From: a virus
Strand: one strand, 5' to 3'
DNA: 33,201 nucleotides
IMG/VR virus record: IMGVR_UViG_3300035701_000163
Coordinates: 1 to 33,201 of that record
Shown here: positions 8,322 through 14,271 of the stretch, piece by piece
Position numbering within the stretch: the stretch's first letter is position 1
Layout: the number at the start of each line of letters is the position of its first letter
Program-made: the position numbers and the translations under genes
The notes under the pieces: model-generated
Database searches by the model: none
What the model saw: only the letters and a program-made list of their open reading frames with translations
What the model was told of the DNA's origin: nothing

Positions 8322-8364
8322 GGTACTACGGGTGTTGGAGGACAAATCTTTCACCCGTAGTACC
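8322..8364 (-). promoter_or_regulatory. 13-bp perfect hairpin in the queE leader
   Basis: The arms GGTACTACGGGTG (8322-8334) and CACCCGTAGTACC (8352-8364) pair perfectly around a 17-nt loop. On the transcribed (minus) strand the hairpin ends 22 nt before the queE ATG and the loop carries UCCUCC, complementary to part of the queE ribosome-binding site. The downstream run is AU-rich but not a U-tract and the loop is large, so a simple terminator is less likely than an RNA processing or translation-control element. A similar hairpin lies at 11317-11360. Confidence 0.55.
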
Positions 8365-8370
8365 AGAACC

Positions 8371-8388
8371 TTAACCCTAAAGGGTTAA
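8371..8388. repeat. Short palindrome at the folE stop codon
   Basis: TTAACCCT (8371-8378) and AGGGTTAA (8381-8388) form an 8-bp inverted repeat with a 2-bp centre, spanning the folE stop. With so small a loop it is more likely a protein-binding palindrome, or one arm of a larger structure with the neighbouring hairpin, than a terminator. Confidence 0.4.
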
Positions 8389-8918
8389 AGTGATAAGAAC
8401 TCCTCCCGGCAACTTTGTTCTTTTAAAAAGCACCCACGCATGCCAGTTGAGACTGCAGTGGTGTTCTCACTCTGCACTCCTCTCATCCTCATGCAAAGAT
8501 GCTCACCTATAACTACACAACCACAACCCTTTGGTTTTACCCCTTCTTCAAGTTCTTTTAAAATCAAAGCTGGGATATCCTCCTGCAGGGGTAATAAAGA
8601 CATAACCCAATCTGCTAACCTTGCTAGTTTACTTAGACCTAAAACCCTCTCTTCTGGGATGTAACCTATTTTAAAGGTGTACTTCACAGGCAGGAGGTGA
8701 TGTGGGCAAAGAGACCAAGCTACATAATCTTTAATTAAAATCATACTTGAAGTATCTCTTAAAGGGAAAGTAGTCATTACTGGTTTAAGTCTAAAGATAA
8801 GGTCTTCAAGAGTTTGTGTAAAACGCCTGGGTGTGTCTTCAAAGTTCTCTCCTGTTAAACAGTAACCGTTAAGAAGTTCTTCTATTAATTTTTGTGCTGG
8901 GGGAGTTATGATGCCCAT
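8385..8918 (-). CDS. folE: GTP cyclohydrolase I FolE
   Basis: 177 residues from the ATG at 8918, which has AAGGAGG 9 bp upstream; an in-frame TTG at 8927 directly abuts that site and is too close. FolE opens GTP to dihydroneopterin triphosphate, the entry step of preQ synthesis. The zinc and active-site motifs are clear: CPHHLLP (71-77; usually CEHHLLP, so Glu to Pro next to the zinc Cys), GLSKLAR at about 94-100, and GEHLCMRMRGV (138-148, with H140 and C142), then STGMRG. The Glu-to-Pro change is the only oddity. It overlaps the queD 3' end by 13 bp and is followed by an 85-bp gap holding two inverted repeats before queE. A phage copy presumably boosts preQ0 supply beyond the host pathway. 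Confidence 0.95.
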   Translation of the reverse strand: MGIITPPAQKLIEELLNGYCLTGENFEDTPRRFTQTLEDLIFRLKPVMTTFPLRDTSSMILIKDYVAWSLCPHHLLPVKYTFKIGYIPEERVLGLSKLARLADWVMSLLPLQEDIPALILKELEEGVKPKGCGCVVIGEHLCMRMRGVQSENTTAVSTGMRGCFLKEQSCREEFLSL

Positions 8919-9259
8919 CTGGCCCAACCTCCTTTGCCTTCTTGTAGTTGTAGTTGATACAGCTTAACTTCTTTGGGGAGAAGATTATTAATCATCTGTG
9001 CTAGTAAGGATATTAAGCCTTCACAAGTAGGAGTGTGCATCCAGTTGTCATTTAACATCCCGTGGTCAAATTTTATCACTACCTGATTTACTATATCTCC
9101 TAGCAGATGAAGGTCCATGACCATATTAGTACCTGAATCAATCTCACCTTCTACTTCTACATCCAAAGTGTAGGTATGCCCGTGTAGGTTCTTACACTTA
9201 CCTTTATGATGTGGTAAGTAGTGCGCCGCGTCAAAGTAAAATCTCTTTCCTATTATCAT
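8906..9259 (-). CDS. queD: 6-carboxy-5,6,7,8-tetrahydropterin synthase QueD
   Basis: 117 residues, the usual length. QueD turns dihydroneopterin triphosphate into 6-carboxytetrahydropterin. Zinc ligands H13 (FDAAH), H26 and H28 (LHGH) and the catalytic C22 (GKC) are all present, with DH at 65-66, PTCE at 77-80 and a late Glu (E107) as expected for the T-fold pterin site. AAGGAGG lies 5 bp before the ATG and overlaps the end of the upstream 57-aa gene. It is the first enzyme gene of the preQ cluster to be transcribed. Confidence 0.95.
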   Translation of the reverse strand: MIIGKRFYFDAAHYLPHHKGKCKNLHGHTYTLDVEVEGEIDSGTNMVMDLHLLGDIVNQVVIKFDHGMLNDNWMHTPTCEGLISLLAQMINNLLPKEVKLYQLQLQEGKGGWARWAS

Positions 9260-9433
9260 TTAATCCTCCTTATGTCTTAGTTTTTTAAGATACTTTTTGT
9301 AAGCTTTATTTGTCTTCAAACCTAGCTTTAACCTTGCCTCTTTACTTTCTTGGCGTGCAGTTGAAGAAGCCTGTTCAAAGGTTTCAATGGGTATTAACCT
9401 ACGTTTGAAAGTTCCCGCTAAAGGATCATTCAT
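9260..9433 (-). CDS. Small basic hypothetical protein, 57 aa
   Basis: It begins MNDPLAGTFKRRLIPIETFE and ends in a strongly basic helix rich in Lys (KAYKKYLKKLRHKED). The ATG is 1 bp after the stop of the upstream gene, an AAAGGAA site lies before it, and its last codons contain the queD ribosome-binding site, so the gene is embedded in the operon. No family was recognised; the basic helix would suit nucleic-acid binding, which is only a guess. It is not a domain split from queD. Confidence 0.6.
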   Translation of the reverse strand: MNDPLAGTFKRRLIPIETFEQASSTARQESKEARLKLGLKTNKAYKKYLKKLRHKED

Positions 9434-9434
9434 T

Positions 9435-9749
9435 TTAATTCATTCCTTTCTTTGGGTCAAAACCACCTGCAGGTACTACTTCAAGTGAGGAAGTACTACG
9501 GATGTATTGACTTAAAAGTTCTTTATTCGTAACTGTGTAACTTAGATTAATGTCTTTCTCTTTGAAAAAGATAAACTCCGGTTCACCTATGTAAGAGAGA
9601 AGAGTCATCCTAACTATGTTCTTGTCCTTCTGTTGTTCTATTGAAACTACTCTTGGGTCTTTAAGTGTGGTGCCTTCTTCATCCTGGTCGGAGTACTTCC
9701 CAACTGCAATTTGTCCTGAGTAAAGTATAACACAAAATACTTCTTCCAT
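9435..9749 (-). CDS. Hypothetical beta-rich protein, 104 aa
   Basis: The N-terminal 70 residues show alternating strands with Gly turns (VILYSGQIAVGKYSDQDEEG, then a valine-rich strand and GEPEFIFF), a pattern like small Sm-like or SH3-like beta barrels; no motif makes this certain. The C-terminus is Ser/Thr-rich and ends GGFDPKKGMN. The leader carries AACCCAAAGGAGG, also seen before the DUF669-like gene at 11844. It lies just upstream of the preQ cluster in the same unit. Function unknown. Confidence 0.6.
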   Translation of the reverse strand: MEEVFCVILYSGQIAVGKYSDQDEEGTTLKDPRVVSIEQQKDKNIVRMTLLSYIGEPEFIFFKEKDINLSYTVTNKELLSQYIRSTSSLEVVPAGGFDPKKGMN

Positions 9750-9766
9750 CTTTTTCCTCCTTTGGG

Positions 9767-9892
9767 TTAAATTGTTTTAAACGTGTTAAAGATATACCAT
9801 AAAATAATGACTAAAATACCTGATACTGCTCCGAAGAGGTAGATTGTTAAAAGGAATATAAACTCCTGAGGGGAACATTTAACTTCTAGCAT
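9767..9892 (-). CDS. Small single-span membrane protein, 41 aa
   Basis: It begins MLEVKCSPQEF and has one hydrophobic span from about residue 11 to 36 (FIFLLTIYLFGAVSGILVII), then a short tail. TAGGAGG lies 4 bp before the ATG. The topology suggests an inner-membrane peptide. It is the first phage-like gene downstream of the cassette-like block; the 67-bp gap before it (9893-9959) shows no clear element. A role in superinfection exclusion or host takeover would be a guess. Confidence 0.5.
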   Translation of the reverse strand: MLEVKCSPQEFIFLLTIYLFGAVSGILVIILWYIFNTFKTI

Positions 9893-9959
9893 GGAGCCTC
9901 CTATGGTTAGAAATTAACTTTTAATCCTATATTGTAGTTGTTATTTGATTTTTCACAAT

Positions 9960-10136
9960 CTATTCCTTTCCTCTAAAAATTCCTTTTTCTTCCATAACCT
10001 TTTTATAACAATTTACTGCATCCTCTGTTGCTTTTCTTGCTTCTTCAATAGTGCTTCCTTGCGACCAAATATTCAATATAGGTTCATGCCCTACATAAAT
10101 ATTTAAACCTGTATCGTATTTTATATTTACTTTCAT
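9960..10136 (-). CDS. HicB-like antitoxin-family protein (no HicA partner seen)
   Basis: 58 residues from the ATG at 10136, chosen because AAGGAG lies 7 bp upstream; an in-frame ATG at 10160 falls in the attC-like junction. The body (GLNIYVGHEPILNIWSQGST, then a helix rich in Glu/Ala) has the HicB partial RNase H-like pattern: a beta hairpin with a buried W, the S-Q-G-x-T-x-x-E-A turn, then a long helix. No DNA-binding tail and no HicA toxin gene are seen nearby. Orphan HicB genes are known from integron cassettes and mobile DNA, and this one follows an attC-like site, so it may be a captured cassette gene. Confidence 0.7.
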   Translation of the reverse strand: MKVNIKYDTGLNIYVGHEPILNIWSQGSTIEEARKATEDAVNCYKKVMEEKGIFRGKE

Positions 10137-10150
10137 AATAATCTCCTTAT

Positions 10151-10197
10151 AGATAACCAATCAATCCAGCCTATCGCTACGCTCGCCGCCGTTGGGC
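10151..10197 (-). mobile_element. attC-like junction B (weak)
   Basis: On the minus strand the site begins 1 base after the stop of the 89-aa gene with GCCCAAC (R''-like, 10191-10197) and ends with GTTATCT (R'-like, 10151-10157) just before the HicB gene's ribosome-binding site. It contains GGCTGGATTG, also present in junction A. The two halves do not pair well internally, so it may be a decayed or chimeric attC, or another repeat type. Confidence 0.4.
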
Positions 10198-10198
10198 A

Positions 10199-10468
10199 TT
10201 ACAATTCTGCTCTTCTTACCGCACTTGAAATCGTCTGAATTTTGCCTTCAATCTTCTGTAAATGAACTCTTAAATCTGAAAAATAAGGTGGAAATTCTCT
10301 TTCAGGAGCAGAAAGACTATTTGCCGCTGTAGGTGTATTAATCATTACTTTTTCAAATTTAGTATAAACTTCATCCGTTACTTTGCTAATTTCATCTGAT
10401 AACCTTATCACCAACTCTCTAATTTCTTCTGCTGCCGTTTGCTTAACTTGTACTCCTGCGTCATTCAT
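10199..10468 (-). CDS. Hypothetical coiled-coil protein, 89 aa
   Basis: Starts MNDAGVQVKQTAAEEIRELV with AAAAAGGAGATTACC before the ATG. Residues about 12-45 and 65-88 look like amphipathic helices, separated by a Pro/Ser-rich linker (APEREFPPYF). No family was recognised. It is bounded on both sides by attC-like sequence: junction A 28 bp upstream of its start and junction B immediately after its stop, giving a unit of about 345 bp, the size of a typical gene cassette. In integron cassettes the recombination site likewise follows or overlaps the stop codon. Confidence 0.6.
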   Translation of the reverse strand: MNDAGVQVKQTAAEEIRELVIRLSDEISKVTDEVYTKFEKVMINTPTAANSLSAPEREFPPYFSDLRVHLQKIEGKIQTISSAVRRAEL

Positions 10469-10495
10469 GGTAATCTCCTTTTTGTTTAATTGTTA

Positions 10496-10547
10496 GCCCA
10501 ACAAGGGCAATCCAGCCGATGCGCTCCGGTTGATTTCTGCGTTATGT
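10496..10547 (-). mobile_element. attC-like recombination site A (integron cassette type)
   Basis: On the minus strand it runs from ACATAAC (R''-like, containing the stop codon of the RNA ligase gene, 10541-10547) to GTTGGGC (R', exact GTTRRRY match, 10496-10502). Between them AATCAACCG can pair with CGGCTGGATT with one mismatch and a bulged C, around a loop GAGCGCAT, as the folded bottom strand of an attC does. Length 52 bp, near the short end for attC. Recognition is by eye. Confidence 0.5.
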
Positions 10548-11081
10548 CTGCATACACTTCGGCACTTCGTCCTTTTCGATTGTCTTTTTAAAGAGGTATC
10601 CGCCAGCGGTGTGAAATATTACAATACCTTCCGGCTTCATAAATCCTTGCACGGCATGACTTCCGTTTTTTTGCAAGTCGGCAAGGCAACTCTGCACCGT
10701 ATTTGTGTCAAACATTCCACGGAATAAAGTTGGCACAACATTGCAACATGCTGGCCGTTCTTCATCCCACCGATGAACATTAAAAAGGGAGAACCGTTTT
10801 TCGCCTTTTTGCAATCCATATCCTCGTTGAATACCACTTCCCCACCATTCGCCAAAATGCCTACCTGCGCCGAGTTTCATCAGATCATCTTTATTATCGT
10901 ATGCCCATCTTGCAAATCCGTGGTTGTCCTGTTCTGGCGTAATCCACCTAGTCCGTGAACCGACAAGGAATTCTCCGGCTTCACCAATGTAAATACAGCC
11001 GTTAGTTCCATCAATTTTTTCCGTGATGACACATTCTCTTGATAGTCTTACTATTTTTGCGAACTCAATAAATTCCATCAT
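10542..11081 (-). CDS. RNA ligase family protein (small nucleotidyltransferase)
   Basis: 179 residues. Covalent nucleotidyltransferase motifs are in order: KIDGTNG at 22-28 (K22 would take AMP), GEWWGSGIQ at 77-85, EGIVIF at 151-156 and FKKT at 164-167. The family (RNA ligase, T4 Rnl2/DRB0094-like) seals RNA nicks; this one is short, with no C-terminal domain, like many phage stand-alone ligases. GAGGAGAGA lies before the ATG. Its stop codon falls inside attC-like site A, and by hand its G+C is about 43-45% over four sequence lines, a little above neighbours (35-42%), so it may be acquired. A tRNA-repair role against anticodon nucleases is plausible but unproven. Confidence 0.85.
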   Translation of the reverse strand: MMEFIEFAKIVRLSRECVITEKIDGTNGCIYIGEAGEFLVGSRTRWITPEQDNHGFARWAYDNKDDLMKLGAGRHFGEWWGSGIQRGYGLQKGEKRFSLFNVHRWDEERPACCNVVPTLFRGMFDTNTVQSCLADLQKNGSHAVQGFMKPEGIVIFHTAGGYLFKKTIEKDEVPKCMQT

Positions 11082-11097
11082 TCTCTCCTCTTACAGG

Positions 11098-11289
11098 TTA
11101 AACTTCCTTCAACTCTCTATTCCTTACATCCTTTTTAAACTCTGAGGTAAGAGCTTTTGGTAATAACTCAAGTATCTTTTCAAGAGCTCTTACTGCATAG
11201 TTTAAAGCTGAGGCCTCACTCTTTGCATGGCGGTAGAAGGTATGTATCTGGCCTTTGTAGTTTAATTTAACTTCATATCTTTTTAACAT
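11098..11289 (-). CDS. Small hypothetical protein, 63 aa
   Basis: Starts MLKRYEVKLNYKGQIHTFYR: two strands followed by a helix (SEASALNYAVRALEKILELL) and a basic tail, a small beta-beta-alpha layout common in phage early proteins. AGGAGG lies 10 bp before the ATG. The leader carries a hairpin (11317-11360) whose loop contains CCUCCU, the exact complement of this gene's AGGAGG. The next gene downstream is the RNA ligase after a 16-bp gap. No function recognised. Confidence 0.55.
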   Translation of the reverse strand: MLKRYEVKLNYKGQIHTFYRHAKSEASALNYAVRALEKILELLPKALTSEFKKDVRNRELKEV

Positions 11290-11316
11290 AACTCTTTATC
11301 CTCCTGTTTAAATAGA

Positions 11317-11360
11317 TAGTACTGGGCCCCCGCAAACGAGAAGGAGGTTATCCAGTACTA
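11317..11360 (-). promoter_or_regulatory. Leader hairpin with loop complementary to the ribosome-binding site
   Basis: Arms TAGTACTGG (11317-11325) and CCAGTACTA (11352-11360) pair perfectly (9 bp) around a 26-nt loop. On the minus strand the loop reads ATAACCTCCTTCTCG and onward; CCUCCU is the exact complement of AGGAGG of the following gene, about 20 nt downstream. The hairpin is followed by an AU-rich TATTTAAA stretch, as is the 8322-8364 hairpin. Confidence 0.45.
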
Positions 11361-11391
11361 CCTATGCTCCCGGCGAAGAGAGACTTTAGTG

Positions 11392-11844
11392 TTACCGGCG
11401 GATCTTTTGTCCACCTACAGACTTGCCTTTAATAGGAGTTGCTTTCTTAACCTTTGTCCTCTCGTCACCTTGTGAGGTATCTGTTTCAACAAGGAGATTC
11501 CATCTAGAACCAACAAGACCTTCTTTTAACATATTAAGCATCTCCTCCTCGTCAAACTCCCCTTGAGGAAGTCTTTCTCCTGTAGCGCCTTTGAAGTAAT
11601 CATTTAGTTTCCAGATTGCCTGGGCCTGTAAAGACACAGTCTCTATGATAGTCTCTCCAACACAACTTTGGAAGTCTTTATCCCTCGGACCTGTATACTC
11701 ACTCTGAGTTACGAACTTAATCGTAGCCTTTGGTTTCTTCTCCTTTGACTCTCCTAGATAGATATCCTGGATTTGTGTCTCGTAGGTGTCAACTGGAAGA
11801 ACTCTTAACGAACTGCCAACGTTTTCTGGTATTACAAATTTCAT
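11392..11844 (-). CDS. DUF669-like protein, possible ssDNA-binding protein
   Basis: 150 residues. Strands at both ends (MKFVIPENVGSSLRVLPVDT; then KATIKFV) and a central SLQAQAIWKLNDYFKGAT helix match the layout of DUF669 phage proteins, often found beside Sak4-like ATPases and PD-(D/E)XK nucleases and believed to bind single-stranded DNA. The basic C-terminus (KGKSVGGQKIRR) is unlike the acidic tail of bacterial SSB. AAAAAGGAGG with the leader AACAATTTAACCC precedes the ATG. The three neighbours (ATPase, nuclease, this protein) read as a recombination/replication-repair set. Confidence 0.65.
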   Translation of the reverse strand: MKFVIPENVGSSLRVLPVDTYETQIQDIYLGESKEKKPKATIKFVTQSEYTGPRDKDFQSCVGETIIETVSLQAQAIWKLNDYFKGATGERLPQGEFDEEEMLNMLKEGLVGSRWNLLVETDTSQGDERTKVKKATPIKGKSVGGQKIRR

Positions 11845-11874
11845 ACTTTACTACCTCCTTTTTGGGTTAAATTG

Positions 11875-12675
11875 TTATCCTTTCGGTTTGTTGTAGAATT
11901 CCGTCCTCCTTTCATAAAACGCTTCTCTTGTTGCTATTGAGTCATGCTTGCAAAGAGGAAGGAAATCACACTCACGGTTGAAGTAATGACATTCCATACT
12001 TGGATAGAACCTTTCACTTAGGATTCCATCTGCCACTCCATTAAGACAATCTGTAGTACGTTGGATTAAACTCCTTTCTGCAAGTATCATAGCCCTTTCA
12101 TACTGAGGTACTTTAGTCTTTACTATTAGATCATAAATAGTCCCAGTGATAGGTTCAGGCATAACCTCTTGCATTACTAGGTAGGAGATACCTGCTTGAA
12201 GGCCCGACTTCAATCCACTTAGGTATGCAGAGTCAATCCTTGCAGTTGTTTTATACTCCCCTCTCCAGAGTCGTGACTCCTGATCCCTTAGGAGGGTGTC
12301 TAAGCGGGTGTAGAGAGTAAAGCCTTTCATCTCACACTCAAGATGGACTTCAGTACTTTCAATCTTAAATGCAGAATCTTTAAACTTCTCTTTATGACCT
12401 AAGTAGTAGGTAAAAGCGTCATAGGCTATATCAGTACTCTCTTCGATAGTATTATCAGGATAAGCTTTTTGAACCTCATCTGCAAGTTGATTCACATACT
12501 CCTTCGTTAAAGTGCCTTCAGCATCCTTCTGCAGGAAGATATGTGTAAAGTCACCTACCTGCAGAGCTTTTGATCTTTTCTGTAAAACTACATCCTCTTT
12601 GTATTGCCACCAATAGGCCTTTGGGCAATGTAAGTAGGTCTTAACCCTCGAGGTACTTAACCTTAGTTTAGTCAT
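11875..12675 (-). CDS. Cas4/RecB-like PD-(D/E)XK exonuclease with Fe-S cysteines
   Basis: 266 residues. N-terminal YLHCPKAYWW places C17; C229, C236 and C242 are near the end (ECHYF, ECDFLPLC), the Cas4/AddB arrangement for an iron-sulfur cluster. The nuclease core reads GDFTH (motif I, H45), RLD at 124-126, GEYK at 139-142 (E140, K142) and a Q-motif LQAGISYLVM (Q160). All catalytic residues are present, so it should be active on DNA ends, giving single strands for the neighbouring Sak4-like ATPase and DUF669-like protein. It overlaps the upstream ATPase gene by 4 bp (ATGA). It is not a CRISPR gene here: no cas1, cas2 or array is present. Confidence 0.9.
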   Translation of the reverse strand: MTKLRLSTSRVKTYLHCPKAYWWQYKEDVVLQKRSKALQVGDFTHIFLQKDAEGTLTKEYVNQLADEVQKAYPDNTIEESTDIAYDAFTYYLGHKEKFKDSAFKIESTEVHLECEMKGFTLYTRLDTLLRDQESRLWRGEYKTTARIDSAYLSGLKSGLQAGISYLVMQEVMPEPITGTIYDLIVKTKVPQYERAMILAERSLIQRTTDCLNGVADGILSERFYPSMECHYFNRECDFLPLCKHDSIATREAFYERRTEFYNKPKG

Positions 12676-13457
12676 CTTTTCTCCTTTTTAAATGAAGGTG
12701 CTTGCTCACCGTTGAAGATTATGCTAAAATCTGAACTTACATAAGTGTCAAGATCTCGTGAAGAACGAGCTTGAATTACATCACCCACAGGTTTTGTCTC
12801 GACTACGAAGGTTACGTTACCTGACTTATCTGCCTGAGTAAAGCAGTAATACATCTCCGAAACGTAAGACCCAACTTTACCTCTAAACTGTCCAGAGACA
12901 AGAGGAAGGGTTTTAATCTTACCTGTAGTTTCATCCCTCTCTACCATGTCATGGAAGGTTATAATACAATGTGGGTAGATTGAAGGAGTTAAGCCGAAGA
13001 AGGAGTCAAAGAACTCTTCAAAGTTACTTAACTGCGTAGCCCATTCTGTAAATTCAAACTTCTCCTTACCAGAGGTGTAAAGTATCATCCTAGTAAGGTG
13101 CTCAGTTACACGTGAGAAAGAGTCTATTACCGGTACAACTCTTATATGATCCTCAGGTGGATCTGTCTCAAGGGAGGATACAAAATCAGCAAGTTCAAGA
13201 TACCCTTGCGGTTGTTTAATTGGTTTTGCTCCTTTATTCCCAGCTAGGATCTTACTCCTTAAAGAGGTGTCACTTAACTTTCCTTGAGGGGTTATGACTT
13301 CAATCTCTTTACTTTCGATTAAAGGCATTAAGTTATACATTCCATTTATCTTCCTGTCCATATCGAAGAATAAAGGTCTGTATCCCAGTTTGGTTAAACT
13401 TGCCGCTAAGGTAGTTTTACCACTACCTGGTGGGCCGTAAAGTACTATTGAGCTCAT
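12672..13457 (-). CDS. AAA_24/Sak4-like ATPase, putative recombinase
   Basis: 261 residues. Walker A GPPGSGKTT at 8-16, FFDMDRK after strand 2, and Walker B VVPVIDS at 107-113 followed by FSRVTEHL; ITFHD near the middle is a sensor-like segment. This is the RecA-core phage ATPase type (AAA_24) that includes Sak4 single-strand-annealing proteins. No helicase insertions or winged helix are seen. AAGGAG lies before the ATG, and its end overlaps the nuclease gene, so ATPase, nuclease and DUF669-like protein are probably made together for recombination or replication restart. Confidence 0.8.
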   Translation of the reverse strand: MSSIVLYGPPGSGKTTLAASLTKLGYRPLFFDMDRKINGMYNLMPLIESKEIEVITPQGKLSDTSLRSKILAGNKGAKPIKQPQGYLELADFVSSLETDPPEDHIRVVPVIDSFSRVTEHLTRMILYTSGKEKFEFTEWATQLSNFEEFFDSFFGLTPSIYPHCIITFHDMVERDETTGKIKTLPLVSGQFRGKVGSYVSEMYYCFTQADKSGNVTFVVETKPVGDVIQARSSRDLDTYVSSDFSIIFNGEQAPSFKKEKR

Positions 13458-13468
13458 ACCTGTTCTCC

Positions 13469-13858
13469 TTAAAGTGGTTTCTTTGTTAAGATAGTGAACC
13501 CTTTACATAAGGCGATTTTGAAGGGTATCTTCTCAGTAATCTTATCCTCTACATGAGCTCCTAATCCCTTCCTATACTTAATAGGTAGGATAACAAAATG
13601 GTCGTTCCAAGACCTTAGTAACTTACGTGCCTCTTCTAAGTCTAAGAAGAAGCAGAATCCCTGGAAGGGGTTGTCCGGCGCCTGGGCCCAGACAATCCTT
13701 TTACGGACTGGATATGTTCTGTTGCCTGCTATACATATAGAAGATAAACCAGGTCTATGTCCGGCCCTCCATTCACCTACTTCTAAAGATGTAAATACCT
13801 TATACCCTCTCCCAGTCTCCTTAATAGGAGTTGAGTCAGGATGAAGTTGGTTACACAT
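13469..13858 (-). CDS. Hypothetical protein, 129 aa
   Basis: Mixed strands with many aromatics and basic residues; starts MCNQLHPDSTPIKETGRGYK. A run YPVRKRIVWAQAPDNPFQGF and a C-terminal IPFKIALCKGFTILTKK look like beta strands. Three cysteines are scattered and do not form a zinc motif. GAGG lies before the ATG. It starts 1 bp after the previous gene and ends 11 bp before the ATPase gene. No family recognised. Confidence 0.6.
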   Translation of the reverse strand: MCNQLHPDSTPIKETGRGYKVFTSLEVGEWRAGHRPGLSSICIAGNRTYPVRKRIVWAQAPDNPFQGFCFFLDLEEARKLLRSWNDHFVILPIKYRKGLGAHVEDKITEKIPFKIALCKGFTILTKKPL

Positions 13859-13859
13859 A

Positions 13860-14093
13860 TTACTTTTCCTCTTTTTCTTTGTGGTATTTCAAATAGACTT
13901 TAAACCAATAATCATGCCCCTCAGGAGTTTCGCTCCAGATAAATGCTCCGCAAACAAACCCATTAAAGATAAAATCTCTCTCTCCGGCTGGCCAATTCCT
14001 ACACCTGCCCAAGTTTTTAAGAAACTTCTTAAGTATTATAGGATGCCATCTTAGATACTTCTTTGCTAGTTGTTCCTTAGTATATTCTTTCAT
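13860..14093 (-). CDS. Small basic hypothetical protein, 77 aa
   Basis: Starts MKEYTKEQLAKKYLRWHPII and carries a lysine-rich first half, a central GRCRNWPAGERDFIFNGFVC with two cysteines, and a charged C-terminal helix. TAGGAGG in the 3' end of the upstream membrane-protein gene serves its ATG, which lies 1 bp after that stop. No function recognised. Confidence 0.55.
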   Translation of the reverse strand: MKEYTKEQLAKKYLRWHPIILKKFLKNLGRCRNWPAGERDFIFNGFVCGAFIWSETPEGHDYWFKVYLKYHKEKEEK

Positions 14094-14094
14094 C

Positions 14095-14271
14095 TTATCC
14101 TCCTAAAGACATTATTTGACAAAAAGCAAATCCGAAAGCAAAGAAGAATAATCCTACTGCTGAGAGTAGCATTACGATTAAATACCTCGGTCCTGTGATT
14201 TCTACAAACTTCTCATCCATGAGTCCTACATATTTAGGTTTGATCCTCTGTAATACTGATATTACTTTCAT
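14095..14271 (-). CDS. Small membrane protein, 58 aa
   Basis: Starts MKVISVLQRIKPKYVGLMDE from the ATG at 14271, chosen because AAGGAGG lies 9 bp upstream; an ATG at 14220 would give a 41-aa version without a clear site. One hydrophobic span (YLIVMLLSAVGLFFFAFGFA) covers about residues 30-50. The start lies 38 bp inside the 3' end of the upstream gene. With the 41-aa peptide at 9767-9892 this is the second single-span peptide in the early unit; lysis genes lie elsewhere, so holin is unlikely. Confidence 0.55.
   Translation of the reverse strand: MKVISVLQRIKPKYVGLMDEKFVEITGPRYLIVMLLSAVGLFFFAFGFAFCQIMSLGG

Noticed and set aside
8300-8384. preQ1 riboswitch before queE
   Set aside because: The small preQ1-I fold with its C-rich loop and A-rich tail is not present; the hairpin is long with a 17-nt loop. 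The leader has no recognisable ligand-binding core.
8440-8664. Plus-strand open frame of 74 codons
   Set aside because: It lies wholly opposite folE, whose active-site motifs are intact; no ribosome-binding site on the plus strand.
10530-10958. Several short open frames on both strands across the RNA ligase gene
   Set aside because: They overlap a gene with all ligase motifs and lack ribosome-binding sites.
11875-12675. Cas4 of a CRISPR system
   Set aside because: The nuclease has Cas4-type cysteines, but no other cas gene or array is near; it sits with a Sak4-like ATPase and DUF669-like protein, a phage recombination context.
14095-14271. Second holin
   Set aside because: A single hydrophobic span in the early unit, far from the lysis genes at 20023-21240.
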